This document shows, piece after piece, positions 48,518 to 60,963 of a stretch of 64,000 nucleotides of DNA. Origin of the DNA: Pontederia crassipes (taxonomy: Eukaryota > Streptophyta > Magnoliopsida > Commelinales > Pontederiaceae); assembly GCA_030549335.1 (NCBI GenBank), contig JAUKPH010000017.1, positions 11,307,501 to 11,371,500 on the forward strand, written 5' to 3'. The notes under the pieces are model-generated. The model searched no databases, was not told where the DNA came from, and saw only the letters and a list, made by a program, of their open reading frames with translations. Numbering within the stretch: the stretch's first letter is position 1; every line of letters begins with the position of its first letter. Made by a program: the position numbers and the translations under genes.

Positions 48518-49975
48518 TGTAACCCTTCAAAATCACATTCAGTCATGTGGTAGAATACGTTTTAAGGATGTTACGAGTCATATTGACAAAAAAATTTTGA
48601 CTGGTCAACTAAGAACAATATCATATGCGAAAGAGTGACATCAAGAATAAGTGATAATATGTGAATAACATCTTCGTGAAATATGTGAAAGACTAACGAA
48701 AGAATAATCATATGAGTCCTGAGAAAACTCATCTAATGCATCATCCTGATAATAAGATAATAGAACTAAGACATAAATAGAAGTACTCAGGACACTCATA
48801 TGCTGCCACCACGACTTCGATCTGTCACCGTTGGCCTCTTTCATCATTCTGACATGGTCCTGCATTTAAGAACAGGCAGAGGAAAAACCTCCTTATGAGT
48901 TTTGCAACTTAATATGGAAGTAAAGTAAAGACAATCATAAGATCATGATACTAAACAAGAATCATAAGAACATCATCATCATATAATAACATCATCATGG
49001 TATGAGTAAAAGAAATAGGAGATCAATAAGATCATAAGAAATTCATAGATTGTCGTCTCTTGAGATCATAAGATCCAAGATCAAGATCGATCATAATAAA
49101 TAATCATAAAATGACGAGCATCGATCATCATGATTATCATCGTATAAAGGATGATGAGAAATCATTGTACGAATGGATAATCATGAATTGAATAATCTTT
49201 ATTAAAACATATTATATAATAATAGAATAGGAGATCAAGGAAAGAACATCATAAGTGTGGCAAAAACCAATAATCATGATAAAGAGATTTCATTGTTAAT
49301 ATGCTCCATCTTCTTCATCATCTTATTATTTATCTTTGACTTATATTGGGGTATATTTCAACTCACGGGCCAAGAGGTCTACCTCAATCCATCCATAATC
49401 ATCATATGGCTGGCCGCAGCCCATAACTATTCAAAATCAACCCATACCTGATGTCACAAGTCCATCATAAAAAAGCTCTCCATTTACATTTTTGATATTT
49501 TATCTTGCGCCTTTTAATTTATGTTTATTAGGATACAAGGATCATGATCAATATTTGATCATCATAAGAAAGGATCAAAGGATTATAATAAACAAGGTTC
49601 CTAAACATCATAATCATATAAGATTTGATCAAGACTACAAAATCAGATCATGTAGAATAAATTAGAGACATGAACGACATAATCATCATCATAACTTATG
49701 TCAGAATTAAGCACATGAATTAGGGGTCAAAAGATCATAAAATCAACATCATATTATCGGAACCCGGACCGAACCCGGGTCGGGCCTGGATTATACCCGG
49801 GCCGAGTTCGGTCATCTTATCGGGCAAAAGTCATCATTGACACGACATCGACGCAGACATAACCCAGGCTGGCTCCTGATCAAACCCGAGTCGAGCTCGG
49901 AATTCGACAAAAAGGTTGACCGTTTCGACAAGTCGAGCGACCGTTCGCCTAATCGATCGCTTTATCGTGGTTATA
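48518..49975. repeat. LTR-like fragment F, left part
   Basis: It starts TGTAACCCTTC, like the LTRs of A, C, D and E. Near 49760-49900 it has CCCGGGTCGGG, CCCGGGCCGAGTTC and CCCGAGTCGAGCTC words like those of solo LTR E. No partner LTR or coding region was found. Split by CACTA-2. Confidence 0.55.
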
Positions 49976-49994
49976 CACTACAAGAAAAACGCTG

Positions 49995-50420
49995 ATTACA
50001 GACGGTCAAAACCATCTGTAATCAGCCCAAAAACCGTCGGTAACTGTATTACCGACGGTTTTTTCGACGGAATTCATCCATCGGAAAAACGCTCGTCGCA
50101 AATCATTTTGTGAAGATTGTAAAACATTCGTCGGTAATATCGACGGTCCAGCTGTCGGGCTCGGCTGTCGAAGGTTGAGTATCGACGGTTAGAACCGTCG
50201 ATACCTATCGACGGTTGTAACCATCGATACTATCAACGGCTACGTGAATCGTCGATATGTATCGACGGTTAGAACCGTCGAAACACTTATGTCAATGGTT
50301 TCACCCGTCGACTCCACAATTGATTTTCGACGGCTCAAACCGTCGAAAAGTATCGAATAATTTGTTGTCGATAATTAATTTCGAACTATTTTCGACGGTT
50401 CTGACCGTCGAAAATATAAA
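49995..50420. repeat. CACTA-2 subterminal array, 3' side
   Basis: More than ten copies of TATCGACGGTT, often paired head to head with AACCGTCGA a few bases away (for example 50174-50202 and 50260-50280). These are probable transposase-binding sites. Confidence 0.9.
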
Positions 50421-50464
50421 AAATATTTAAAAAATTGCAAAAATTTAATGTACGAACATATAAT

Positions 50465-50600
50465 ACAAACACATATCACCATTCACATATAACACATATC
50501 ACCATTCATTCCAATAACATATAACACATCATACACATATCACCATTCATTCCAATAACATATAACACATTCATTCCAAACACATATCACCATTCCAAAC
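50465..50600. repeat. Tandem repeats (CACATATCACCATTC)
   Basis: Four or more imperfect copies of CACATATCACCATTCATTCC alternate with AATAACATATAACACAT inside CACTA-2. Confidence 0.85.
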
Positions 50601-50843
50601 ACATTTATATCCAAACATAAGCAATAACATAATTGTCCAAACACATTTAACACATAAAATTTTCCAAACCAAATATCCAATCATTCCAAAGACCAAAAGG
50701 TAGTAAACACCATTCCAAAACAAATTTGAGTCTCGCCTTTCCCGTCGGACAATTCGAACACCAAAAGATTTTCACATGACAATTTGCAAGTTTTCACAAT
50801 TCGAACATAATTGTGAAGAGCTTTGGACAAGACAATTCGAACA

Positions 50844-51095
50844 TCAAGGAACCTGCCAATAATTGGGTTTGAAACCCTTTCTATATAAGTGAAGCTTAAC
50901 GGTCCCTAGCGTCTGTAACTTTGTGCTAGCACATTTCAAACAAGGACACGTAATTGTTTCCTCCCGCTGATATTGAAAAGACTTACAAGCCACACTAACA
51001 TAATAGTCAACACCATCTATGAATTCTTGTGTCAAACCTCTACGACCAGGATTATTTCTATTGTACATCCATCGACGATCGTTCAAGTATGACAT
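50844..51095 (-). pseudogene. CACTA transposase-associated domain (TNP2 N-terminus) exon
   Basis: The start MSYLNDRRWMYNRNN is at 51095. It is followed by LTQEFIDGVDYYVSVACKSF, then TCPCLKCAS and VKLHLYRKGFKPNYW. The CPC..C pair, the HL...GF block and the length (about 80 residues) match the N-terminal transposase-associated zinc-binding domain of plant En/Spm-type TNP2 proteins. The frame ends right after YWQ at CAG/GTTCCT, a plausible splice donor. The catalytic transposase domain downstream is missing, so this element relies on a relative. Confidence 0.82.
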
Positions 51096-52270
51096 AATAT
51101 CTGCATTATTTGAAATCATAAAAAATTTCGGTGATACAAAATTTACGTCATGCATGTATAGCGGAAAAATCATAAAAAAATTATGTCGTTTAGAGTCACA
51201 GCGACAAACTACAGTCAGGCATGTATAGGGAAAGAAAAAAGGTTTATGAAACAACAATCATGCATGTATAGCGAGCTGAAATACTTGATTTTCAAATAAT
51301 GGAAACAAATGCACAATAAAACATACAGAAACCTAGAAACTATGCTCTGGTTCAGATGTAAATTCAGGAGCATTCTATATAGGCATATGATCTCATGTGC
51401 AAGCAAAATCTATGAATGGATTCAACTTTCACAGAATGTCATAAACTTTCGATTTATGCATATGTACAAGCACGATGTATTTGAATTGAATTGCAGCCTT
51501 CATATATAATCAAAGGCGCAAACCATGTGAAGCATCCTTACAAACAAAAGCAAATTTGTGAAATAATCCACTCATAGGATAAACAAGTCAATGTCGTATT
51601 CATAATTCAAAATTATTTTGAAAATGTAAATGAACACATCTCAAGGGCAACATTGCCATACTTTGCAACCATGATATAGACCACCAAGCAGCAATCAGTG
51701 CTAAGCCTAACGGTACAAGTGAAAATGATTTATCTTTATGCCCACAAAGATTTCTAAACTTGCAGACTCAATCTACACTCTCTGATTCATTGCTTCTGAT
51801 AGATTAATCTCGAAGGAGAACAAAAGAACGGAACATGGATAGTATCCTTTTAACATATAAATACATCGTAGAGAAATTTGCATTCTTTTGAATTGCAATT
51901 CCAAATCAAATGTGTGCCTTGTGAGAAGAAAATTGATTAAAGGAAAAATGAACTCCAAGACTTATGTGTGGATGCAAAACTTATGTATAGTTCCAAGGAT
52001 ACCTACAAACTCTAATGGAAATTTATCTTATCAAACTACAAAGAAGATTCTTTTTTTTAGGAAGTCGAAAAAAATTAAATAAATGATTACCCAACACTGA
52101 CAAACATCATCATGAAGAAGAAGTTGATGTCCAAAAGATTAGAATGGAAGAACTCACCAGGCAAAAGAGCAATATATAGAGAGGAATAAGCTAGATCTTG
52201 CTGTTCCAAGAATACTCTTCCCTAGAATTGTGTACGGTCTGCAAAACACAAGCCAGAAATACGATGAAGA
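51096..52270. other. CACTA-2 interior without recognised coding
   Basis: AT-rich. The minus-strand frame upstream of the transposase-associated exon (51096-51257) shows no conserved block and is probably leader or intron. Confidence 0.5.
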
Positions 52271-52299
52271 AAGAATTGACATTAGAGATAGGAAATTAG

Positions 52300-52600
52300 A
52301 AAACTCATGTTAGATAATGAACTCATGGAAGAAAGGAATCCCGTGCGGCGGCCGGATTCGGCCGCCGTGCAGATCGGAGGGTGGCCAGATCTGGCCGCCG
52401 GAGAGAGCAAGGAGGGCGGGAATCGGAGCCTACCTGCGCCGAAGATTGCAGTCGGCGACGACCTGGCAGCGGAAGCTTCGGGCGGCGGTGAGGGAAGGCA
52501 ATGCGGGAGGTGGCCGCCGGACGAAATGCGGAGGGCGAAGAGAGACGCGGGATCGAAAACGGACAAAGTGACAGTGGGGTCGGGTATTTATATAACCAGT
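52300..52600 (-). other. GC-rich 5' leader region of CACTA-2
   Basis: The sharply GC-rich block, on the minus strand, follows a TATATAAATACCCGACCCC promoter-like stretch (52580-52600). It is probably the first exon or leader of the CACTA transcription unit. Its open frames are compositional. Confidence 0.5.
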
Positions 52601-53230
52601 TTCCGACGGTCGTAACCGTCGCAACATAGGTAAATATAATATAATATTAATTCGAATTTCGACGGCTCAAACCCACTGGACGAACCGTCGAAACTTTCGA
52701 CGGTTCTCTAAACCGTCGAAACTTTCGACGGTTTTAGCCGTCGATATATATAATAATATATATCTCAACTGAACAGAATTGTGTAAATTATAAATTTCCA
52801 TTTTCGACGATTAAGATCGTCGAAAATAATTAAAGTAGAATATTTTAATTAATTAAAATCTCATAACGTTCTGACGGGTCCGACCATCGAAATATCGACG
52901 GTTGCGTCAAACGTCGCAAATTTCGACGGTCAAAACTGTCAAAAATTAAAATAATAGTACCGGACCAACGTTGAAATATTTCGACGGCTAAGACCACTGG
53001 AAGTTTTGACGGATATGTGAACCGTCGAAACTTTCGACGGTCTGAACCGTCGAAAAACCAAAATTTTCAATGGAAGCTTTCGACGAATTCTGGACCGTCG
53101 AAAGTTTAGACGGCTAGAACCGTCGAAAAACACCCGACGAAACTTTCGATGGTTTACACGATCCGCCGAAAAAACCATCGTTATTTCAGACGGATGTCAG
53201 ATCGTCGAAAATAAACCGTCGGAAATTCGG
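52600..53230. repeat. CACTA-2 subterminal array, 5' side
   Basis: About fifteen or more TTTCGACGGTT / AACCGTCGAAA units, frequently as close inverted pairs. Same motif as at 49995-50420. Confidence 0.9.
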
Positions 53231-53245
53231 CTTTTTCTTGTGGTG

Positions 53246-53467
53246 TATAGCCCGGGCCGAGTTATCATCAATCCAGGTCAGGTTCATCTTCGTCGTAGAG
53301 CTCGGAGCTCTCGACAATAGTGGACTCGGTCGAGTTCTGATGAACTCGATCCGAGTTTGGACCTACGCGCCAATTTCTCTTATGCAAAAATTATGCGAAC
53401 GCGCAGAGGACGTTCCGATCATCTTTCTAGCGATGGATGGTATCAAGTATCATCATAAATCATTGTA
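53246..53467. repeat. LTR-like fragment F, right part
   Basis: It continues the GCCCGGGCCGAG / GACTCGGTCGAGTTC word pattern broken by CACTA-2 at 49975. Ends at the start of the next CACTA-like terminus. Confidence 0.5.
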
Positions 53468-54180
53468 CACTATAAGAAAAATGGGTTTTTGCGATAGGTA
53501 AATTTTTGATGGCTGACTATCCCTCGCAAGTTTCAGCATCTTTTCCGACAAATCTAGCTATCCTTCAGAAGTTAAGACGGAGAAGTTTCCCGCGGTTAAA
53601 ATTTTCACAAGTACCGATGTTTTTGTGACCATCGCACGTTTCCTACGGCTTAAGTCATCGGAAACTTAATTTAATATTTTCATCGGTTCGACTGGAAAAT
53701 ATCTTTTCCTTTATTTAATAATAAAAATATATATTAATCTTCTCACGGCTTCAACCGTAGGAACTTCCTATGACTACAGCCATGGAAAATGTTTCCTACG
53801 GCTGTCAGATGACGAAAAATATTAAAACTGCGAATAAAGTACTGTTGGGGAAATATATTTTAAATGTTACTGACGACTTTAACTGTCGGAAGATTCATCG
53901 GAGGTTAGGTTATAAATAACCCGACCTCCTCTGCTTCAAGCCTAAAATCAAGATTCTACAATGAATCTACCATATTTCCATACCTTGTGAAGTTTCCGTT
54001 GAAACTCCACATTCCTTGTCTTCTTCCTCTTCTTCTTCCTCTTCCTCTGGTCGTTCTTCTCTGTCCAGACACGTGGTCGTCGGTGTTCACGTCTTCCTGT
54101 TGCTCTCCTATTGATAGCAGCAACCCGGTGTGAGAGAGGGGGAGAGAGAGACTCAAGAAAATAAAAGAAAATTAGAACCT
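53468..54180 (+). mobile_element. CACTA-3: 5' end of a third CACTA-like element
   Basis: It begins CACTATAAGAAAAATGGG and has paired CCTACGGCT / AACCGTAGGAA subterminal words, comparable in layout to CACTA-2 but with a different core. GGTTATAAATAACCCGACC (about 53910) mirrors the CACTA-2 promoter-like stretch. No right terminus was found before element C, so it is truncated or its end is too diverged to see. The boundary at 54180 is arbitrary. Confidence 0.6.
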
Positions 54181-55115
54181 GCTTGTGGGAAAAAATAGGG
54201 GCTGCATGCTTTATTTTGATCCCATATACATACGAGAGGAATTTGAGAACAGTTGAAACTTCAAGATTTGATTCAATCCCCTCAAATTTTAAGACTTTGT
54301 TTCTTATTTATCTTTTCTTCTATTTGATTTTTATCTTTCTTTTCTTTTCCTGTTTTTTTTTCTTTCCTCTGCCACATCCCAGGCACCACAATATATCTCT
54401 CTATCATTCTCAGACAAATGGATAGCTAAATATAAATTAAAAGGTGATGGTAATTGATCACCATGTTGCTCCCTTTTTTTGGATGTGCGAGAGAATATTT
54501 AGTTGTAATAGACATGCCTTATTATCAATACTTTCCTTATTGATGACACTTATACTTAATTCACCTTTTTCGTTAAATTTAATATAGTTTTATCATACAT
54601 GAATTTCTCAAAATTAATTATTCCAACATCAATTATAATTAGCCGGACATGACTGAAGTAATATGGCCCAAAAAAATAAATTATAGCCCGAGCTCAAGTT
54701 AAAATTTCCCTTTCAGTTAAACGAGGTACATAGAAGTTTTGTAAAAACAAAAGGTAAAATGATCTCACCATTTCTTTGCATTCCAATTTTACTTCAATCA
54801 TCTTATACACATTAGCGATCATATCTAATCTAATCCTTGATATTCCAACTCTCTCATTAAATATTATGATATTTCCTATTTACCTATTTTTCCTTTTTTG
54901 TTAATTTACAATTTGAAAATGAAAAGTCATAACATTAGATACTTCGAACAATTCATTTATTCTTTTCGATACACAGAATGTAGGCAGGGCCGAATAATAC
55001 ATGCTGTCGGCGCCAAATATCAGAGGGTATGTCACGATCCAGTTCTCAAAGGATGGTCGACGCTAGCACCGTCACTAGCTGGGCGTCAAGCTCCGGCGGG
55101 ATGGCGAAGTAGTAT
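54181..55115. other. Unclassified interval before element C
   Basis: AT-rich with a T/C-rich stretch (54300-54370). No gene is recognised. 55030-55115 is GC-richer and contains TGTCACGATCC, possibly the start of another LTR. Confidence 0.4.
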
Positions 55116-56034
55116 TGTAACGTCTCCAAAATTTGGCCATAATTTAAACTTTTGTCGAAGTCTAGGCGATGTTACATTGACGTAACATTGACCTAATTTC
55201 ATAAACCTTGCAACGGAAACATAATCATATATAAACATAAAATATTAATATCATAACAGCGAAAGACTTCGACATAAATAAATCCCAAAATACATAAATT
55301 GTCCCATGGGCCTAATAGGCTCTAACGTATACCCAATAGAGGGTTCATCATACATAAAGAAGTTCAAGTGGAGTATATGACTTGATAAGAGGCCCATAAG
55401 CCATACATACTTCACCCTTATAAGGGTTCATCATCATGACATAAAATAAGTAAACAACTTGGGCCGTAGCCCGACAGACCCATGTGCAATGTCGTCGTCA
55501 CGAGGCTCTCGCCCTCGAACCTAAGCCTCCTCTATACCTGCACGGATCCATGGGGTGCAGGAGATTTCTCCCATTAGAGTATGTTGAGGCCTATGCATGC
55601 TATGGTTTTATAACATAATCTCTACATATCATAGCATATACATTTCATTATCATGAGCTACTTATGCTTACTATATGGCATGTGAACATATCATCATGGC
55701 AAAATAAGTTAACATGGATCATCATAGTCTTTAGGTCATGCATATCATTTCTTATCATCATACTTATCATTATGCTATTGCATATCATATCTTTTCATTA
55801 TGCCATTGCATATCATAATCTTGTCTTACTTTACTTTGTCATCTTTGTTCATGACATCATATGTTGTGACAAGTGGTCATTCATAATGCATCCTCATAGG
55901 TGCCTTCTTCATCTTTATCATCTTTGTCTTTATGTCCCAAGTCATTCATCATTCATCTTTACATTCTTTCATCTTTCATCTTTATTTAGATGCTTTCTTA
56001 TCTTATCGATTGAGAAAGGTAGTGGCTCATAAAT

Positions 56035-56225
56035 CATAATCCTCTCTGTAGGTGAGATTTTTATCCTCATCCGTAGATGAGGTCTTTATCCCCTCCCAAA
56101 GGCGAGGTCTTTATCCTCCCCGAAGGTGAGATCTTTATCCTTTCCCGTATGCAAGGTCTTTATCATTCCCCCAAGACAAGGTCTTTATCCTCATTCATCA
56201 ATGAGGTCTTTCCCCTCCCAGGTAC
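56035..56225. repeat. Short tandem array in LTR C
   Basis: About seven imperfect units of CCCGAAGGTGAGGTCTTTAT at 25-30 bp spacing. The array is repeated in the right LTR at 63238-63410. Confidence 0.85.
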
Positions 56226-56482
56226 CGATTGGTCTCGAGTCATAAAAATACTACTCTTTCATCAATCCGTCTTTTAATAATATTCATCAATATATACAAT
56301 CATTCAATACATGTTGCCTATTTTAAACCTATTTAAGGTCATAGAAACTTCAAATCATATTAAGTGTGGGCATTCAATCATAACCAATCATCTTCCAAAA
56401 TCGGACGACCGTTTTGGGTGACGGTCGACCATTGGTCTTATATCGGACGATCGGTCAGATTATCGATCGACCGTTATGGTCC

Positions 56483-56900
56483 TTTCGAATGATCGAAACA
56501 GGGCATTCGGTTCGTCCTCTAATCATAGAATGTGATGTCTCTCTGAAATGGACGACCGTTGGTATATCGGTCGATCATTATGGGTCTTTCGGACGACCGA
56601 AACTGAGCACCGATTCATCCGCTAATCACATAATGTGATTACTCAAATCGGACTACCGCTGATATAACGGTCGACCGTTACATGGCCATCGGATGATCGA
56701 AATAGAGCGTTTGGTCGACCGCTACTCACAGAATGTAATGACTGCTTGAATTGAACGACCGCTAGAAAATCAGTCGACTGCTACATGTCTTTCGGACGAC
56801 CGATACAGGGCGTTCGGTCGCTCGCTAATCACAGAATATAACGACTCTTTCAAAACGGACGACTGTTAATGTATCGATCGACCGTTGGACAGAGTACGAG
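56483..56900. repeat. 103-bp minisatellite in LTR C, 4 units
   Basis: Units start with CGGACGACCGAAAC-like sequence at about 56485, 56590, 56690 and 56793. Homologous to the minisatellite of LTR A. Confidence 0.82.
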
Positions 56901-57801
56901 ACTCTATTTATCTCCAGAACAGTCGACCGATAATGAATCGGTCGTCCGTTCTGGGATGACAGAACATACGTTTTTACATTTATTTCTTTTCAATCTTGCA
57001 TACATTAACATATTGAACATATATTGACTTCCAAACATCATATAAAATATTTCTTAACATTCTTAGCATTCTAATCATGATCCACATAGGGTTTTCACAT
57101 GAACACATATAATATCCGAATCAAATTCATAAATGCATATAAGCTTTAGGCAATTTTATTTTGAGCTAACATAAGTAATAATGAACATCATAATCCTAAA
57201 CATGATTAGCAATAGAGCAATGATCTTAACAAAATAATGAACATACTAGTGCTAACATGAACTTCCCTTAATCATTCATTTAAATAACACATGATAAGTT
57301 CTTTATGTCCTAATCCACACATGCAAGCATCATTGGGGAGTGATTAGAGCGTTTGGATCTCCTCAACATACCTTGATAGCAAAAATCCTAAATCCTAGCT
57401 TCTTTCCTTCTTCCTCTAACTCCCACTTGCTGTCCATACAAAAGAGAATTTAACACTATGCTCATGGCTCAATGGAGAGAGATTAGCATGGAGAAAAGAA
57501 AATTTACTGTAGCAGCAAATGGAGTGCTTGCTATTGTCCAAAAGGTAAACAAGGGGACTTACTATGGCAGCTAATGTGTCTCCTTGCTTGCTGGCCGAGA
57601 GGGGCCTTGGAGTGAGAGAGAAGGTGAGCAAATGAGTTATTACTGTAGCAAAAGGTGGGAGTTTTATATGCTGGCCGACATGTTAGGGTGAAGGAGGGAT
57701 TTAGGGTATTAGTGACATGTGTTAAGAGAGGTGGGCTTTGGGCTGAGTGTGCGTGGGCCTTTGCTCCTTTTCCCTTTTTTTTGAATTGTTCAGATTTTAC
57801 A

Positions 57802-57815
57802 ACCTATCCTCCTTA
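57802..57815 (-). other. Polypurine tract of element C
   Basis: On the minus strand TAAGGAGGATAGGT abuts the 3' LTR. Confidence 0.8.
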
Positions 57816-57852
57816 AATAAAAATTTGTTTTCGAATTTTAGTACATCTTAAT

Positions 57853-58896
57853 TTACTTATCGAAAATTTTGGGAAACTTCTGTCGCATTTCTTTTTCAAG
57901 TTCCCATGTTGCTTCTCGTCCACGGTGATGCTTCCATGCCACTTTGACTATATGTATGGTCTTGTTCTTGATATGCTTCACTTGATAGTCTATGATATCT
58001 ACAGATTGCTCCACATATGTCAAGTCCTCTTTGATATTCAGCTCCTCAATTCGAATCACATTCGCCTTATCATGAACATACTTTCGGAGCATAGATACGT
58101 AAAAAATGTTGTGAAGTCTCGCATACGATGGTGGTAGCGCTAGCTTATAGGCAGCTTCGCCAACTTTCTCAAGGATCTCAAAAGGTCCAATACATCGTGG
58201 AGTCAACTTTCCTTTTTTGTTGAATCTCATAACACTTTTAGTTGGTGAGACTTTAAGCATCACATGATCCCCAACTTCATAAAGTTGCTCTCTTCTCTTT
58301 AGATCCGTATAACTCTTTTGCCTACTTTGCGCCGCTAACATTCTTTGCTTGATCAAGTCCACTTTATCCACGTACATGTGGACCAAATTCGGTTCAAGAT
58401 ATCTCTCTTCTCCGGTTTCACTCCAACATGTCGGAGAACAGCAAGGCCTTCCATACAAAGCTTCAAATAGGGCCATCTTGATATTTGAGTGATAACTATT
58501 ATTATAGGCAAATTCCACTAAAGGAAGGTGGTCATCCCAATTCCCATACCAATCTAAGGCACAAGTTCTAAGCATATCCTTAAGATTTTGGATTGTCCTT
58601 TCACTTTGACCATCGATTTGAGGATGAAACGTTGTGCTAAAATTCAGCCTTATTCCAAAAGTATTTTGCAGACTTTTCCAAAATCTTGAAGTGAACCTCG
58701 GATCTCTATCTGAAACAATAGAAGCTGAGATTCCGTGCAAACGGATAATCTCATTCACATATAACTCTAGCATGCTTTCCATGGATTGACTCACTTTCAT
58801 AGGAATAAAGTGAGCCGATTTTATCAAACGGTCTACTACAACCCAAATTGCATCATACCCTTTCCGGATTCGTAATGATCCTACTATAAAGTCCAT
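57853..58896 (-). pseudogene. Element C integrase core and chromodomain-like tail
   Basis: An open frame of 347 residues is the best-preserved part of this element. Catalytic acids are in VVVDRLIKSAHF, SDRDPRF and DGQSERT, with 35 residues between the second and third. KGKLTPRCIGPFEILEKVGE is the GPY/F-like block. The tail has IVKVAWKHHRGREATWELEK, the chromodomain-related end typical of Tekay. The upstream half of the integrase is out of frame, so the polyprotein is dead. Confidence 0.88.
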
Positions 58897-60054
58897 GGAG
58901 ATACTTTGTCATTTTCATTCCGAAATAGGTAAAGGTTGTAATTTACCACGAGGCCTTCGGTGCTCAATCTTGACCTGTTGACAAACTATGCACTTGGCTA
59001 CATACTTGGTCACATTTTTCTTCATGTCTTCCCACCAAAAATTTCTTTACAAGTTCTTGAACATTTTGGTGCTTCCGGGATGAATTGAGAATTTAGACTT
59101 CTGATACTCATCCAAAATCTCTCTTCTTAGTGCTTTGTCCTTTGAAACCCATAAGCGGTCCTTGTATTTAATTGCTCCATCTTGGCCATACTCAAAATGA
59201 TTTCTTTTCCTTTTTTATACATTGATCATTCTTGCATATTTTTTCATCCGGGTCCCTTCGTTGAGCTTCAACAATCCTTCTCACTAAGCTCGATTCGATC
59301 ACATGATGTGCCACACATATGATCCTCCGGTCACAAATGCTTGGGATCCATTGCAATACACTTTCCACCAGGTTCCACTTGTGTACGCTCAAACATCCAA
59401 GTGATCCTTCCAACTTACGACTTAATGCGTCGGCAACTACATTTGCCTTTTCGGGGTGGTACAAGATAGCGAACTCATAGTACTTGAGGAACTCAAGTCA
59501 TTTCTTTGTCTCTTGTTCAACTCCTTTTGATAGAACATATATTTTTAGACTCTTGTGATCCGTGTATACTTCAAAATCTTCACCATACAAATAATGGCGT
59601 CATATCTTCAATGCGAAGACAACCGCTGCCAACTCCAGATCATGAGTTGGATAGTTGACTTCATGCTTCTTCAATTGCCGTGATGCATCTGCCACCACTT
59701 TGTCATGTTGCATAAGTACACATCCTAATCCGATGCCACAAGCATCACTATAGATAACAGCCTTCACTTCCCGTGGGAATGACTAGGATTGTGCCGTTGT
59801 AAGTTTTCTTTTTAGCTTTTGGAAGCTTGATTCACATGCTCGTGACCATATGAACTTCTCGCCCTTCCTTGTCAACTTGGTCATAGGAGTGGCAATCTTG
59901 GAAAAGTCTTGAATGAACATTCTATAATATCCAGCAAGTCTCAAGAAACGTCAGATCTCAATCACATTCTTGGGCCTACTCCAATTCATCACTGCTTCAA
60001 CTTTTGCCGGATCCACGAGCACTCCATGTCTTGACACAATATGTCCAAGAAACA
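58897..60054 (-). pseudogene. Element C RNase H and integrase N-terminal region
   Basis: Minus-strand blocks: [16 protein letters not shown] (about 59420-59464), the RNase H end, then VAHHVIESSLVRRIV. The zinc-binding part of integrase follows with stops. The RNase H core upstream (59470-59960) is only visible as short pieces. Confidence 0.75.
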
Positions 60055-60942
60055 TCATTTTTTCAAACAAAATTCACATTTAGAAAACTTGACGTAGAGC
60101 TTGTTACTTCTTAAGATTTCCAAAATGATGCGAAGATGCTCTCGGTGCTCTTCCGGACTTGATGAGTAGATGAGGATGTCATCCATAAATACGATCATAA
60201 ATTTGTCCAAGTATGGACGGAAGACTCTATTCATCAAATCGATGAATGCGGAATGCGCATTCGTTAGTCCAAAAGGCATAACAAAAAACTCGTAATGTAC
60301 ATACCTTTAGCGAAATGTCATTTTGGGAACATCTTGCTCGGCTGCCCTTAATTGGTGGTAGCCACTCCTTAGGTCAATCTTGGAGAAAATTGACGCCGAT
60401 GCTAATTGATCAAAAAGGTCATCAATCCTTGGCAAGGGATACTTGTTCTTCACTGTTACCTTGTTGAGCATTCGGTAATCGATGCACAACCTTAAGGAGT
60501 CATCCTTCTTCTTGACAAAAAGCACTGGTGCGCCCCATGGTGAGACGCTTGGTCTAATGAACCCCTTATCTAAAAGTTCTTGCAGTTGCGTTTTTAATTC
60601 ATGCATCTCTATCGGAGTCATTCTATAAGGCGGCTTTGAAATAGGTGCGGTGTCCGAAAGTAGCTCAATATTAAACTCAACTTCCCTTCTTAGCGGCAAT
60701 TTCGCAATGTCTTCCAGAAAGACATCGGGATATTCTCTCATCACATTTAAGGATTCAAGTGCCTTGGGTTGTGAATCTGTCTTGATGACACTTGCTAAAA
60801 ATCCTCTTGCTCCTTTCTTGATCATCTTGCTTGTCTTAGTTGCTGAGATTAGCACATTGACTTCCTTGTAGGGAATTCCCCTAATCGTTGTAAATTTTTC
60901 ATGATGGTCATCTATAAAAACTTTCTTTTTCTTGCAATACAT
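60055..60942 (-). pseudogene. Element C reverse transcriptase
   Basis: Two frames cover the domain: 60307-60942 ([55 protein letters not shown]) and 60055-60279 ([30 protein letters not shown]). The catalytic FMDD is intact. A frame break near 60300 separates palm halves. Confidence 0.88.
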
Positions 60943-60963
60943 GCGAGCATCATTATAGGATAA

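Larger units (their letters stand above)
49976..53245 (-). mobile_element. CACTA-2: deleted CACTA transposon with CGACGGTT subterminal arrays
   Basis: 3270 bp from CACTACAAGAAAAACGC to the inverted TTTTTCTTGTGGTG (one C/T difference in the first 14 bases). TATA flanks both ends (49972-49975 and 53246-53249); CACTA duplications are normally 3 bp, so the true duplication may be shorter or altered. The LTR F motif sequence continues on both sides. Both ends carry dense CGACGGTT/AACCGTCG inverted repeats. One N-terminal transposase exon remains on the minus strand, and most of the transposase genes are gone. Confidence 0.92.
55116..57801 (-). repeat. Element C left LTR (3' LTR)
   Basis: 2686 bp from TGTAACGTCTCC to CAGATTTTACA. 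Shares with LTR A the blocks GGCCTAATAGGCTCTAACGT and CCTGCACGGATCCATGG. Confidence 0.92.
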
